From the NCBI GenBank assembly GCA_021292165.1, contig CM037880.1, positions 211,000,942 through 211,064,941 of the forward strand: DNA of 64,000 bases, read 5' to 3'. The notes under the pieces were generated by a model that saw nothing but the letters and a program-made list of their open reading frames with translations, was not told where the DNA came from and made no database searches. Positions 54,369-64,000 of this stretch are shown in pieces (within the stretch, counting starts at the first letter, position 1; each line of letters begins with the position of its first letter). The position numbers and the translations under genes are program-made. Origin of the DNA: Shinisaurus crocodilurus (Eukaryota > Chordata > Lepidosauria > Squamata > Shinisauridae).

Positions 54369-54546
54369 TGCCTGTGGCTTACGCTGGCTCAGCTTGTCTG
54401 AGTGTGGAAAGCTAAGCAGGGTCAGGCCTGGTTATTACTTGGATGGGAGACCCCTCCTCTAGTTTCCTGCATTGAGCAGGGGGTTGGACTCGATAGCCTT
54501 GTAGGCTCCTTCCAACTCTACGATCTATGAAATCTATGAAATCTAT
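54369..54546 (+). mobile_element. 5S rRNA-derived SINE with CR1-type tail, best copy
   Basis: Head GCCTGTGGCTTACGCTGGC and CAGCTTGTCTGAGTGTGG, then the 5S box A region AAAGCTAAGCAGGGTCAGG and box C region ACTTGGATGGGAGACC. A short linker CCTCCTCTAGTTTCCTGC leads to the CR1-type tail GGGGGTTGGACTCGATAGCC and a repeated ATCTATGAA end. No tRNA part lies between head and tail. 5S-derived SINEs are transcribed by Pol III from the internal promoter; here that promoter is retained in sequence. Confidence 0.88.
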
Positions 54547-54549
54547 GCA

Positions 54550-55590
54550 CAAAATCATAGTGAGCAACAGAGTAATAAAATAACTATGGATAAATGCTTC
54601 CAGCCAACCTAACGAGACTGTGCCGTCCTTATTTTAACCAAGTTCCTTCCTAGCAATATCTTACTGTCACAGGTCGAACACTCTCTTCTATCTCTCCAGC
54701 AGCCCTTTCCTTCCTCTGGGACTCTGAGCTTTTTCTGTGATTCTCTCTCTCTCTCTTCTAATCTTCTCTTTTCTCAAAAACTGGCCTTCTGCCTCAGGCT
54801 TTTGGTATATTAAAAGACAGCCTGAACTTTCCCTTCTCCAACCAATCAGAAGGGTAACTGCTTAATCACCTTCACCATAATTCCTATCCTGAGTCCTCCT
54901 CTTGAACTTCTGTTGAACTTCTTGCCCAGTTCCTTATTTTCTCTTCTTCTGCAGACCTTCTGGCTCCATGAGCCTTTCTGCAAACCCTTGGCCACATGAG
55001 TCTAATAAGCATTAACTAAACTTTTGACCTTTTGGCTGGTACTGACCAGCAGCACATCTACAAAAGGGATTTAACCCCATAATATCCAAACCAAACTATA
55101 TACCAAAATGAAAGACAGTTCTGTTCCTTCACAGGGGACAACAAATAGACATGAAATGGGTGCAATCGGTTCATGAGCCATATTTCAGGCAGGCCTGTCC
55201 TGTAGGATGCCATGGACTTCTTCTTTTGCTTGGCACAAAGGGCTTTTCTACCTGCCTTAATTGAAAATGGCTGATGAGATCTGTACCTGGCAATGTTGTT
55301 TGCTCAGCTTTCCATAATTTATATTGTAGTCTCAATTAAACTTTATGGTAAACAGATGTAGCGAAATTTCATTTGTTCATATTTCATATTCTCTCTTATC
55401 ATTTCAGAAGGGGAGGAAGGTTGCTGCTGACAGAGAGAGTAATCAAGTGGGATTAGAGTCATATTGTATACAATGTGCTTTTCGGTTTTGAGCTTCTGCG
55501 GTTGTGTCATAATCACAGCAGGGGAAAAGAGAGGGGAGGGGAGAATTCAGGCTAAATAAGGACAATGTTTTGAGGGGAGATTAATCTCAT
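54550..55590. other. No gene recognised
   Basis: Mostly unique sequence. The stretch 55280-55500 (TTTCCATAATTTATATTGTAG, TTTCATTTGTTCATATTTC) is A/T-rich and might be conserved. Confidence 0.35.
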
Positions 55591-55597
55591 TCTTTGC

Positions 55598-55617
55598 ACA
55601 CACACACACACACACAC
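55598..55617. repeat. (CA)n followed by a G-run
   Basis: Eleven CA units, then a run of about twelve G at 55619-55630. Confidence 0.9.
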
Positions 55618-55784
55618 GGGGGGGGGGGGGCACCAGGCTTCCAATTGGACAAAAACTTCCAGAGGTCCCAATGTGAAATAAAAAGCTTCTGGCTTCCTCA
55701 AGAGGAAAGTCACCTGCCTGATTTGGGATGTGGGGGCACACTTCCAAGAAATAAGCCCTTACTTCTGCCATAGAATCTAGCTGC

Positions 55785-56075
55785 TAACATATGAAGCTGC
55801 TCTGTACTGCTTTGGCCCAGTATTCCAGCCTTCTCCAACCCGACGCCCTCCAGAGGTTTTGGACTTCAACTCCCATCAGCCTGAGCCAACATGGCCTATG
55901 GTTAGGGATGCTGGGAGTTGTCGTCCAAACATATGGAGGGCACCAGGTTGGGAACTCTAACTGGCAGCAGAACTCCAGGGTCTTGGGCAGTGGTCTTTGC
56001 CATCACCCACTCCCCGGTCCTTTTTAACTGGAGATGCAAAGCATTTGATGTGCCCTTGAGCTACGACTGAGCCCC
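55785..56075 (-). mobile_element. tRNA-Ala-like SINE split by a hAT MITE
   Basis: Before the MITE: ACATATGAAGCTGCTCTGTAC and TTGGCCCAGTATT. After it: CTAACTGGCAGCAGAACTCC, CAGGGTCTTGGGCAG, GAGATGCAAAGCATTTGATG and GAGCTACGACTGAGCCCC, the inverted tRNA-like head. Confidence 0.55.
55822..55960. mobile_element. hAT foldback MITE inside the tRNA-Ala-like SINE
   Basis: CAGCCTTCTCCAACCCGACG, TTCAACTCCCATCAGCC and GGATGCTGGGAGTTGTCG, closing GGGCACCAGGTTGGGAA. The duplication is too eroded to identify. Confidence 0.6.
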
Positions 56076-56704
56076 TCTTTGATCATACCCAACCTCAGCT
56101 GAAAGGGGACTTGGTGATGGGGAGAGGGAGTGAAAGCAAGAGGCTAAGATCTAATAGCCTCCTCACCCTTCTCTCCAACAACTGACAGCACCAGCTACTC
56201 TCAGCGTTCCAGCAGGCCCTAACAGATGCTATAATACTGGGTGAAAGTACTTTCACCATGTAGTAAAAAAAAAAAACAGGGCTGTGCATCTCTCTGCAGT
56301 CATTCGAGTACTGATTGTGTATTTCACGAAGGTTCAGCAATTGGCTTTAATTAACAATGCACAGAAGGAGAGCAATTGCCCAGCAGGCAACGGCAAAATA
56401 AGCCCCCAATGCAAGAAGGGGGTGGGAGAGATAAACCGTAAAGCCAGAATGGTGGGTGGCACAAATCCCTTTCTCCTTTCCTGCCATACTCCCCCAATAT
56501 ACCCTTAATAGCAAATCTTGTATCATTGTGATGGATGGTAATTGTCACAAGCCACTTATGGAAGCCAACCCAGGCTGAAAAGTGACGTCAAGACATCATG
56601 AATTAATCAATGAACATTGTATTGCCCCCAAATTGTGGTTCCATATTCATTATTTCATATTTATTATTACTGGACAAGTCCTTCACTTAAAGCCTGTTTC
56701 ATTT

Positions 56705-57572
56705 AGAGCTTTTCTACAAGAGGCTGCTTCCCTGCTACATAACCTTCAGGTGGCATTGTGGAATAGCAGAATAGCACACAAGAGGAAATCCCACTTTCTT
56801 TCACTTTCACGATTAAATGCTGCCTTTTCCCTGCTCTAAAAAACCCACAAAACCCCTCACCTATAGTGCTGGTTAGACACATAAGCAAAACTGAAGGGTC
56901 ATGACAACTTCTAAAGCAGGAGTCCCCAACCCCCAGGCTGCGGACCGGGACCGGTCTGTGGCCTCTTAAGAACTGGGTCACGCGGCGCCCGGCTGCCGCG
57001 CCACCCAGCCACCACGCCGCCCAGCCACCACGCCGATCGGCCGCCGTGCTGCCCGGCCGCCGTGCTGCCCGGCCACCGCGCCGCCCGGTTTTACAAAAAT
57101 GCTCGTCGGGGAGGCGAGCAGGGGGACAAGCGGCGGGGGGATGCTCATCGGAGCTTGCGAGCACCCCAAGAGCCAGGACGGGGTGTTTGACGCGCAGCGC
57201 AGCGGCGCAATGGACTGGCATGGTGCACGCCGCCAACCGGGACGCATCGCAAGCCGCCCGCCGGGACGCGCCGCAAGCACCCTGTCCTGGCTCTCAGGGT
57301 GCTCACAAGCTCCAGCGAGCACCTCCCCCCGCTGCTCGTCCCTCTCCTTGCCTCTCCGATGAGCATTTTAGTAAAGCCGGCAGTGACGCGACGGGTCTCC
57401 CGTCGCGTCACTTCCTGGTTCCACAGCGCTGCCCCGGTGCGTGGAAAAATTTATTCCACGGGACCAGGTCCCTGGTCCAAAAAAGGTTGGGACCGCTGTT
57501 CTAAAGAACCCGTAAACAACCATGAGTAGGGAATAACGAGCTCGTGATCAATGCCTCGTGTAGAAAAGTCCT
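56705..57572. mobile_element. MITE of the 21938 family split by a hAT
   Basis: AGAGCTTTTCTACAAGAGGC at the left, GCCTCGTGTAGAAAAGTCCTC at the right. Removing the hAT element at 56917-57498 leaves about 280 bp. Confidence 0.7.
56917..57498. mobile_element. 582-bp GC-rich hAT element with perfect target duplication
   Basis: CAGGAGTCCCCAACCCCCAGG to AAAGGTTGGGACCGCTG. TTCTAAAG flanks both sides (56909-56916, 57499-57506). Subterminal GGACCGGGACCGGTCTGTGG and CACGGGACCAGGTCCCTGG are palindromic. The interior consists of GCCGCC/CGGCCGCCGTGCTGCC repeats and produces long frames on both strands that are not genes. The termini resemble a hAT family also known from mammals. Confidence 0.9.
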
Positions 57573-57579
57573 CAATGAG

Positions 57580-58640
57580 ACATTCCCCAGTGAGCCAATG
57601 CTTGGCATCATGGCATTAGTTCAGTGTCCAAAGCAAGTAGGCTTCAGAGGGAGGAGGTGGGGGGGAGTCACCAAGTCTGAGGGCTTCAGATGGGCCTAGC
57701 TCCAGGGTTTTGTGTACAGGCAAAGGAGATTCAGTGGGTTCCCTAAGCAATAGGTCCCAGTATTGGGCTCCAAGCATGGGAAAGAAGAGGGAAAAGCCGG
57801 CTGGACTGCTAATGCTCTGGCCACCCTAGACTGAGCTGTTGCTGTTGCTCAAACCACTCTTGCTGAGCTCCAGTTTTTGGTGGCCCCTGGCTAAGCTGCC
57901 CTAGGCTCTGCTATCCACCTGGTTTGACCAAACAATAGGCTGCAGTCACCATCCATGATTTACTATCCTAAGATCAGCGTGAAAACAAACAAACAAACCC
58001 CGAAATGACTGATAAGACAACATAGGAGTTAAAACATCTGACAGTGCCTGGCCTTGTTTAAACAGAGGAAGAATTCATATTACTACTGATGAAGATTCTC
58101 AACATGGGAACTCTACTGGATGCCTGTTTTGTGTATTCTTAGATTCGTGTATTCTTTGAATGCATCTCCATTTTTACACTTTGTAAGTTTCACCTGTATT
58201 TCCCCCTTCTTTTGTATATGGGCTTTTAGTGCTGTGCTACGCACAATTGAATTTTCACCTATTATACAATAAATGGTATATTTTATATTGTTAATTGCAA
58301 CCATTGGGTGCTTTCTAGCCTTGTGTGTGTGTGTGGCGTTCAGGAACTGTTGCCCTCTTTGATTTGTGGCACTGTGGGTACCCCTACAACCCTCCCTGAC
58401 TGGGTTTGCATGTAAAGACAAGCTGCAGTGTGCCCCTGCCATGGCTCGAATTCTCAAAATGGCGGGCAGCACCGCAGTGAGAAGCCCCACAGGGAAATCC
58501 ATCCACGGTGGCTTCTCGTTATGTGCGAACTGGCCCACTGTATCCTGAGCTCTTCTTTCCAGCAGTGAGGGAAATTGGCTTAATGGAGCATTATGTTCCC
58601 CATCCAAAAACACTGATATTGCTCTATACAGTATAAAGCA
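57580..58640. other. No gene recognised
   Basis: No repeat family identified apart from a short (TG)n at 58322-58336. The minus-strand frame 58113-58613 (166 codons) has no domain. Confidence 0.4.
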
Positions 58641-58643
58641 GGT

Positions 58644-58813
58644 TTCATAGGATCATAGAGCTGGAAGGGGCCTACAAGGCCATCGAGTCCAACTCCCTGC
58701 TCAATGGAGGAAACTAGAGGAGGGGTCTCCCATACAAGTAATAACCAGGACTGACCCTGCTTAGCTTTCCACGCTCAGACAAGCTGAGCCAGCGTGAGCC
58801 ACAGGCCTGTATC
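58644..58813 (-). mobile_element. 5S rRNA-derived SINE with CR1-type tail, copy 6
   Basis: Plus strand shows ATCATAGAGCTGGAAGGGG, ATCGAGTCCAACTCCC, GGTCTCCCATACAAGTAATA and CTGACCCTGCTTAGC, the inverted family sequence ending in CACAGGCCTGTA. Confidence 0.83.
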
Positions 58814-59239
58814 AGATTTGAACTGTTGTCATGGATCACAGGCACCACTCTTTAAATTGTGACCAGCGGACACAGCCAGTTGCAGCATCTTCACCTGTCA
58901 ATAAGGTTTTCAACTTCTCCATGGCACTGAATATGCTTTTCCCCCCACGTGCAGACTAGAAAATATCAAATATTGATGGCATCCCCATATGAATTTGTGA
59001 TGCTAACTAATGCCCATCTTTTGAAGCCGGGGGTTATAAAATGAGAAGTCTGACCTTTATTTATATAGCAATATCTGTAACCTAAAATAACTCCATTACT
59101 TTTGCACACTAAGTTGGCAGCAGATAGGGCAGGGGGAGAAAGCGAAAAACAGTTGTTCTGACCTCTTGTCTTTTTTATCTTAGCCACAATTATTCTCCTC
59201 CTGCAGCAATCCACACTTCTTACTTTATATAGCAAAGAA

Positions 59240-59580
59240 TGATTGGCAACACGAAAACTGCCCAGCATAAAGGCAAATACGTTCCTTGGCTGTCCAATTT
59301 CATTACATCATCTCTGTCATTAATGGCACCTCATGTCAAAATGCTGTGAATTACCTACTGAAAGTGGGGTGCTTAATGGCAAATGTTGCCCATATATGCA
59401 ATTTGCAGTGCACATCATCCTGTCTTATTCAGCGGAAGGATAACGCGTCGCCTCCGGAGTTATCCACCTGCTCCTTCATCTTGTTTCCAGTGGCAACCAA
59501 ATCAGCATCTATGGCCTGGCAAGACATGGCGTGTGCAAAACGGCCGGCTGCCTTTGCGTTACATCAGGTAACCCTAGGAG
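59240..59580 (+). other. Unique stretch, candidate conserved element with possible 77-bp exon
   Basis: TTACATCATCTCTGTCATTAA, GTGCTTAATGGCAAATG and TGCAATTTGCAGTGCAC cluster upstream. At 59491-59567 a good acceptor (CTTCATCTTGTTTCCAG) and donor (ACATCAG then GTAACC) bound 77 bp that is open in all three frames. One frame reads GNQISIYGLARHGVCKTAG. The 129-codon frame at 59286-59675 overlaps it. Neither product is recognised. Confidence 0.3.
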
Positions 59581-59794
59581 CCTTCACTGTATTCGAAAAG
59601 AAAGCCACTAAGAAGTGTTCCACAGTTCTTCTTCAAAAGGCACTTCCGCATGTCACAAGTGGTCCCATAGGATGACCCTCCAGAGCCGTGTATGTGGCAT
59701 TGCCCCTTGATAAGGACGCCGAATCTGCACAGCCAGTGACAGCAGGGATGGGCAACCCAACACTTTTGACAGTATAATAATGAAAGGAATGCTT

Positions 59795-59924
59795 GAGAAT
59801 TTTGTTTCACTTTGGTTTTGTTCAGGACTTACCCAGGTTGCATCTCCTGGAACCAAATACGGAAATGAGCACAATCTGCAAAGTCCGACATCTGTACATT
59901 TCCAAGCTTGCAATGCAATTTAAG

Positions 59925-59967
<43 letters not shown>

Positions 59968-60160
59968 TGGGGGGATGTGTACATTTGGGGGGAAATATGC
60001 ATGGAAAAAATCATACATTTAAAAATGTGCATAAACATGCCAACCAATGGGAGAAAACTGTCTACATTTCAAAAATGCACACAAATGGTGTATACATTTG
60101 GGGGGGGGGATGATGGAGAAGAAAAACTCCTAGTGGATGCAATGGTATGTGCCTAAAGTC
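59795..60160 (+). repeat. GGGATG/GAGAATTTC repeat family copy with (AAT)n
   Basis: AATGCTTGAGAATTTTGTTTC starts it; AAAATGTGCATAAACATGCC and CAAAAATGCACACAAATGG are family words. The (AAT)n microsatellite at 59925-59967 (about fourteen units) lies inside. Confidence 0.5.
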
Positions 60161-60217
60161 AGGTATATTTAAGGGCAGTGAGAGTGGCAAAGAAACAACA
60201 TCTCACTGCCTCTATCC

Positions 60218-62246
60218 AATCTTCTCTTTACTGCCCAGTGGAGCTTTTTAGGGTCTCTGGGGATTATTACATGCTGGCCTCAAGGACATCTTAGACATAT
60301 CTGAGGCCTGCTGCGATATATTTGCTAGGCACTTCCAGGAAAAAAATCTCTTGCATCCATCGGGACAGACTCCAATGTTATGGCAGTTGAATCAGACGAG
60401 GTACCCAGAGCACAGCCTGGTCAAAAAAAAAAAAAAAAAAGGATGAGTTGCAGTTAGTGCAGCTTGAGGTTGTTGACAAGGTGCTTGGCCAGGTTCATGC
60501 AACCACATCCGTATTGGATCCTTGCCCCTCCTGGCTTATAAAATCCAGCAGGGAGGGAACAGCCAGCTGGGCCATGGAGGTGATCAATGCCTCCTTGTGA
60601 GAGGGAGTGGTCGCATGCCTCCTGAAAGAAGTGGCAGTGAGGCCACTCCTGAAGAAACCCTCTCTGAACCTGGAAGATCTTAATAAATTTATGCTAGTGG
60701 TGAATGTTCCTTTCCGGGGCAAGGTCCTGAAATGGGTGGTGTACAACCAGCTCCAGGCGCTCTTGGAGGACACTGATTATCTGGATCCATTTCAGTCGGG
60801 GTTCAGGCCGGGTTTTGGCACGGAAACAGTTTTGGTCGCCTTGTATGATGACCTATGTCGGGAGAGAGACAGGGGGAGTGTGACCCTGTTGATACTCCTG
60901 GATCTCTCGGCGGCTTTCGATACCATCGACCATGATATCCTTCCGGGGAGGCTGTGCTCTGGGTACCTCGTCTGATTCAACTCCTTCTGAGTTGGGAGTG
61001 TGGGGAACTGCATTACAGTGGTTCTGCTCCTACTTGGATGGATGGCTCCAGAAGGTGGTGCTTGGGGAATATTGCTCAGCCCCATGGACTCTCCAGCATT
61101 GAGTTCCCCGGGGGTTGGTTTTGGTCCCCATGCTATTTAACATCTACATGAAACTGCTGAGTGGGGTCATCTGGAGATTTGGAGTGTGTTCCAATCAGTA
61201 TGCTGATTACATGCAGCTCTACTTCTCCTTTTCATCTCCATCAGGTAAGGCTGTGCATCGGCTAAACTAGTGCCTGGCTGCAACAATGGACTGGAAGAGG
61301 CTGAACAAACTGAAGCTCAATCCAGACAAGACTGAGATGCTGTTAGTGGGTGGTTTCTCTGTCTGGATGGAGGGTGTTCAACCTGTTCTGGATGGGGTTG
61401 CACTCCCCTTGAAGGTGCAGGTTCATAGCTTGGGGGTCCTCCTTGAGCCACCTTTGTCATTTGATGCTCAGGTGGCCTCAGTGGCACAGAGTGCCTTCTA
61501 CCAGCTTCAGCTGGTGGCCCAGCTATGCCCCTATCTGGACAGGAACAGCCTGGTTTCAGTAATCTACACTCCGGTGATCTCTAAATTAGATTACTGCAAT
61601 GCATTCTACTGGGGGCTGCCCTTGAAGACTGTTCAGAAGCTGCAGCTTGTGCAAAATGTGACAGCCAGACTAATAACCAGGACCAGAAGGTCTGAACATA
61701 TAACACTGATTCTGGCCTGCTTGCATTGGCTGCCTATATGCTTCTGAGCTGGCTTCAATGTACTGGTTCTAACCTATAAAACTTACATGGCTTGGGACCA
61801 CAATACTTGACGGAACGCCTCTCCCAACTGCAGCCTACCCTGATACTATGCTCAACATCCGAGGCCTTCCTGTGAGTGCCTCCTCCTTCTCAGTGGTGCC
61901 CCCCCAACTATGGTGAGGCTCACCTGGCACCAACTTTGTTATCTTTTCGGTGCGAGGTTAAGACCACCCTCTGAGCAGAGGAATTTAAAAATATCTAAGG
62001 CTATTTTTAATGGCTTGATGGGGCATGCAGTCAGGTGTTTGTACAGGTCTATTCTGTATTAAATATTGTTATTTTGGGCCAAGCTGGTTTTAAATATTTT
62101 ATACTGTTTTTAATCTCTTTATTGTAGAATTATTTAATGCTGTTTAATTGTATCTTGGCCTTGTTTTAGGCACTGTTGTAAACTGCCCAGAGAGCTTCAG
62201 CTATTGGGTGGTATAGAAATGAAATGAAATAAATAAATAAACTATG
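60218..62246 (+). mobile_element. L2-clade LINE, about 2 kb
   Basis: Reverse transcriptase and C-terminal ORF2 followed by a UTR ending CTGCCCAGAGAGCTTCAGC, ATTGGGTGGTATAGAAATG and AAATAAATAAATAAA. The 5' border is approximate: an A-run at 60424-60441 and the text upstream still resemble ORF2. Confidence 0.85.
60600..61960 (+). pseudogene. L2 ORF2 reverse transcriptase relic
   Basis: The first frame (60607-60975) has FRGKVLKWVVYNQLQALLED, DPFQSGFRPGFGTETVLVAL and motif A as LLILLDLSAAFDTIDHDIL. Further on, in other frames, come GVVLVPMLFNIY-like sequence and the catalytic box, here QYADY (61199-61210) instead of QYADD. The block from 61286 (LNKLKLNPDKTEMLLVG, ISKLDYCNAFYWGLPLKT, QKLQLVQNVTARLI, LHWLP) matches the relic at 53284. 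Several frameshifts separate the pieces. The Asp-to-Tyr change alone would abolish polymerase activity. L2 clade is secure. Confidence 0.87.
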
Positions 62247-62259
62247 CATGAAAATACTC

Positions 62260-62392
62260 ACTAATGCTCATGCAAAAAGGAAAAACAGAGTTCGCAATTC
62301 TATACGGACATGGGTCGGAACAAGCTTTGAGGTGGAATTCAGAGAATCACAATGAGTTTGGCTTTTTCTGATTCGCACACATCCCTACGAGT
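62260..62392 (+). repeat. GGGATG/GAGAATTTC family 3' part
   Basis: GAGGTGGAATTCAGAGAATC and TCTGATTCGCACACATCCCTA are the family's 3' terminus. AAGTGGAGTTCAGAGAATCTC at 9999 corresponds. Confidence 0.55.
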
Positions 62393-62394
62393 GT

Positions 62395-63195
62395 TTCTAT
62401 TTTCTCACCCTGTGTACCAGATGTTGAAATGTACTGAATATTCATCTACTGTACTAGAAATTGCCCAAATACTTGGGCTGACGCAATATCCTTTTTGTCT
62501 TACTGAATCTCTCAGCTTTGCTACCTTGTAGCCAGTTTTAAATAACTCCATGTTATTATGTATGACACCCCTCGTACCTTCCTCTGTGCATGGGATTATG
62601 CTCAGGGTCCATCTATGCACTGTCTCCATCAGGATACCCCCAATCCCAGCTGTACTCAAAATGGAGCCCCATTGAAACTGATAGAACAAGCTAGTCATAG
62701 CTACCAGTCCCATTGCTTTCAATAGGACTTAGCCTTCGGTACAACCAGTTTTTAGCTGGATTGGAGTTACAGTCTTCCTTTTGGGATCTCTGTTATTCCT
62801 TTTGGTGAACAATTTAGGCTGCTCTGTTGTGCTTTAGCCACTCACTGTGGAAGAACAACACACATATTGCCTTTTTCTGGGGGAACTTAGACCAGGAGTA
62901 GTAAGATACCTATACATCCAGATCGATCAATGGGCCACGGGAAACACTCCATGAGAGCCATCAAGTCTCCTCATCTTCTCTATTGTGTACCAGCTCCTTC
63001 CCTCCCTCAATCCCTACATCTGTCAGGCCATGAGAGTAGCTCTTCCAGTGTAAGTCCCTGGCTTTATGCTGGGAATCAGAAGGAAACACAAGTAACTTCC
63101 AAAGACTGAGCCGTGTTGAACACCATCCTTTCATCGATATACCATTGCATGATCCTGTATATCTGGCTCTGGCATGAAGGCACAAGCTAGGTCAC
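62395..63195. other. No gene recognised
   Basis: Unique sequence without domain-bearing frames. Confidence 0.4.
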
Positions 63196-63198
63196 ACC

Positions 63199-63453
63199 AA
63201 ATTTATTTATTTATTTATTTATTTATTATATGTATACCCCGCCTTTTTTCCTGCAAGGAACCCAAGGCGGCTTACATAATCCTCCTGCTCCTCTCCATTT
63301 TATCCTCACAACAACCCTGTGAGGTAGGTTAGGCTGAGAGTCAGTGACTGGCCCAAAGTCACCCAGTGGGTTTCGTGGCCGAGTGAGGACTAGAATCTCC
63401 CGGATCTCCCGAGTTGCAGTCCAACACTCTCACCACTACGCCACACTGGCTCA
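63199..63453 (-). mobile_element. Lizard-type tRNA-derived SINE, copy 4
   Basis: TTTATTTATTTATTTATTA tail, TATACCCCGCCTTTTTTCC, AACCCAAGGCGGCTTACATA, CCTCACAACAACCCTGTGAG and ACTACGCCACACTGGCTC (inverted 5' end). A short CACTACGCCACA duplication follows the 5' end. Confidence 0.85.
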
Positions 63454-63491
63454 CTACGCCACAAATGAAATTTCTCTCCCTCTCTCAAAGA

Positions 63492-63493
<2 letters not shown>

Positions 63494-63523
<30 letters not shown>
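63494..63523. repeat. (GT)n microsatellite
   Basis: Fifteen or so GT units. Confidence 0.95.
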
Positions 63524-63528
<5 letters not shown>

Positions 63529-63564
63529 ACAAATGTGTATAGTAAAGCAATTGGGAAAATGGGG

Positions 63565-63591
63565 ATATATATATATATATATATATATATA
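63565..63591. repeat. (TA)n microsatellite bordering the Penelope-like fragment
   Basis: About thirteen TA units next to the 3' side of the element. Confidence 0.9.
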
Positions 63592-64000
63592 GTTTAATTT
63601 CTATCAAACCTTTCGTCTTCCGCCTTCATCAGTGACAGTTAGTATGAGAGCTGAAGCACAACCCACCCAGGGTGACAATTATAGAATGTTAGTGCTGCGG
63701 ATGGAATTCCCAGGTTGAAAGAGAAGTCCAGGAGGTCGTGTTCCCCTCCATCTTCAGGCCATATATATCCAGTTTATAAATCCAAAAGTTTTCCCTTGTT
63801 TCAAGGACTGCTGGATTTCATGGTTGTCCTGTTGGAAATATCACCATGTCTTGAAAGTCTGAGGCCATCAGAATCAAAGTGTTTCACCCCAGCTTGTTCC
63901 ATCTTCTTTGACATCATTTGCAGGCTTGTGGTTTCTGAACCTTGTATGAAGTTCGGTGGTGGTTTTGCCAGCATACTGCACATGGCAGCCGGGGTGCTCG
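63592..64000 (-). mobile_element. Penelope-like element 3' part, cut by the window edge
   Basis: On the minus strand the frame from 64000 reads EHPGCHVQYAGKTTTELHTR then FRNHK, the C-x2-Q-Y-x-G-K-T ... R-F-x2-H signature of the GIY-YIG endonuclease of Penelope-like elements. A stop and frame changes follow about 25 residues later. Nearer the 3' side, CTGATGAAGGC, a short GGAA loop, and GACGAAAGG (63615-63635) resemble the CUGAUGA...GAAA core of the hammerhead ribozymes known in this class. The stem that should join them (GGC with GCC) has GAC here, one mismatch. The reverse transcriptase would lie beyond the right edge. Confidence 0.6.

Noticed and set aside
57046..57504. Long Ala/Gly/Arg-rich frames
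   Set aside because: They lie in the GC-rich hAT element bounded by the TTCTAAAG duplication.
1..64000. CRISPR array or prokaryotic defence locus
   Set aside because: No regularly spaced direct repeats with unique spacers, no operon-like coding, and the repeats are those of a vertebrate genome.
1..64000. Endogenous retrovirus or other viral insertion
   Set aside because: No LTR pair, primer-binding site, or gag, protease or envelope-like frame was seen; all reverse transcriptase traces are LINE or Penelope type.

Overview
The window reads as intergenic or intronic DNA of a squamate reptile, most likely a lizard. The case rests on the repeat content: CR1 LINE 3' ends with ATTCTATG-type tails, L2-clade LINEs, a lizard-type tRNA SINE ending in a TAAA-rich tail, a tRNA-Ala-like SINE, many hAT foldback MITEs, Tc/mariner-type MITEs, a Penelope-like fragment and many microsatellites. 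No complete host gene, rRNA gene, functional tRNA gene, CRISPR array or prokaryotic operon is visible. Nearly all open frames are chance frames or run through repeats. The exceptions are decayed retrotransposon coding relics and two or three short candidate host exons.

Layout. 1-5.4 kb: sparse repeats, one hAT MITE with an intact target duplication. 5.4-10.4 kb: CR1 pieces, two oppositely oriented Tc/mariner-type MITEs, SINEs, and an inverted pair of an unknown repeat. 10.4-20.2 kb: quiet DNA with hAT MITEs, a CR1 tail and a 5S-derived SINE. 20.2-23.7 kb: a unique homeodomain-motif-rich stretch (possible conserved non-coding element), a tRNA SINE and a 360-bp MITE. 23.8-26.3 kb: one hAT element carrying three other insertions. 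26.3-29.1 kb: L2 ends, foldback elements and a 216-bp candidate exon on the minus strand. 32.1-34.0 kb: nested MITEs, a perfect 233-bp inverted duplication and a 787-bp hAT element. 34.7-45.4 kb: more MITEs, SINEs and a CR1 copy. 46.1-49.6 kb: a three-layer nest whose core is a 5'-truncated LINE with an almost fully readable reverse transcriptase. 50-58 kb: L2 copies, a candidate exon, and a hAT inside another MITE. 58-64 kb: a possible conserved element or exon, a larger L2 relic, and a Penelope-like fragment running off the right edge.

How the parts relate. The retroelements form plausible partner pairs. The 5S-derived SINE shares its 3' end with the CR1 copies, so CR1 machinery probably moved it. 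Many DNA elements keep 8-bp target duplications, which gives exact boundaries and relative insertion order. Three points deserve most attention: the perfect inverted duplication at 32.4-33.1 kb, the six-copy 5S/CR1 chimeric SINE, and the nested insertions at 46.1-49.6 kb with their unusually long 46-bp target duplication. All family names are from reading alone; no database search was possible.
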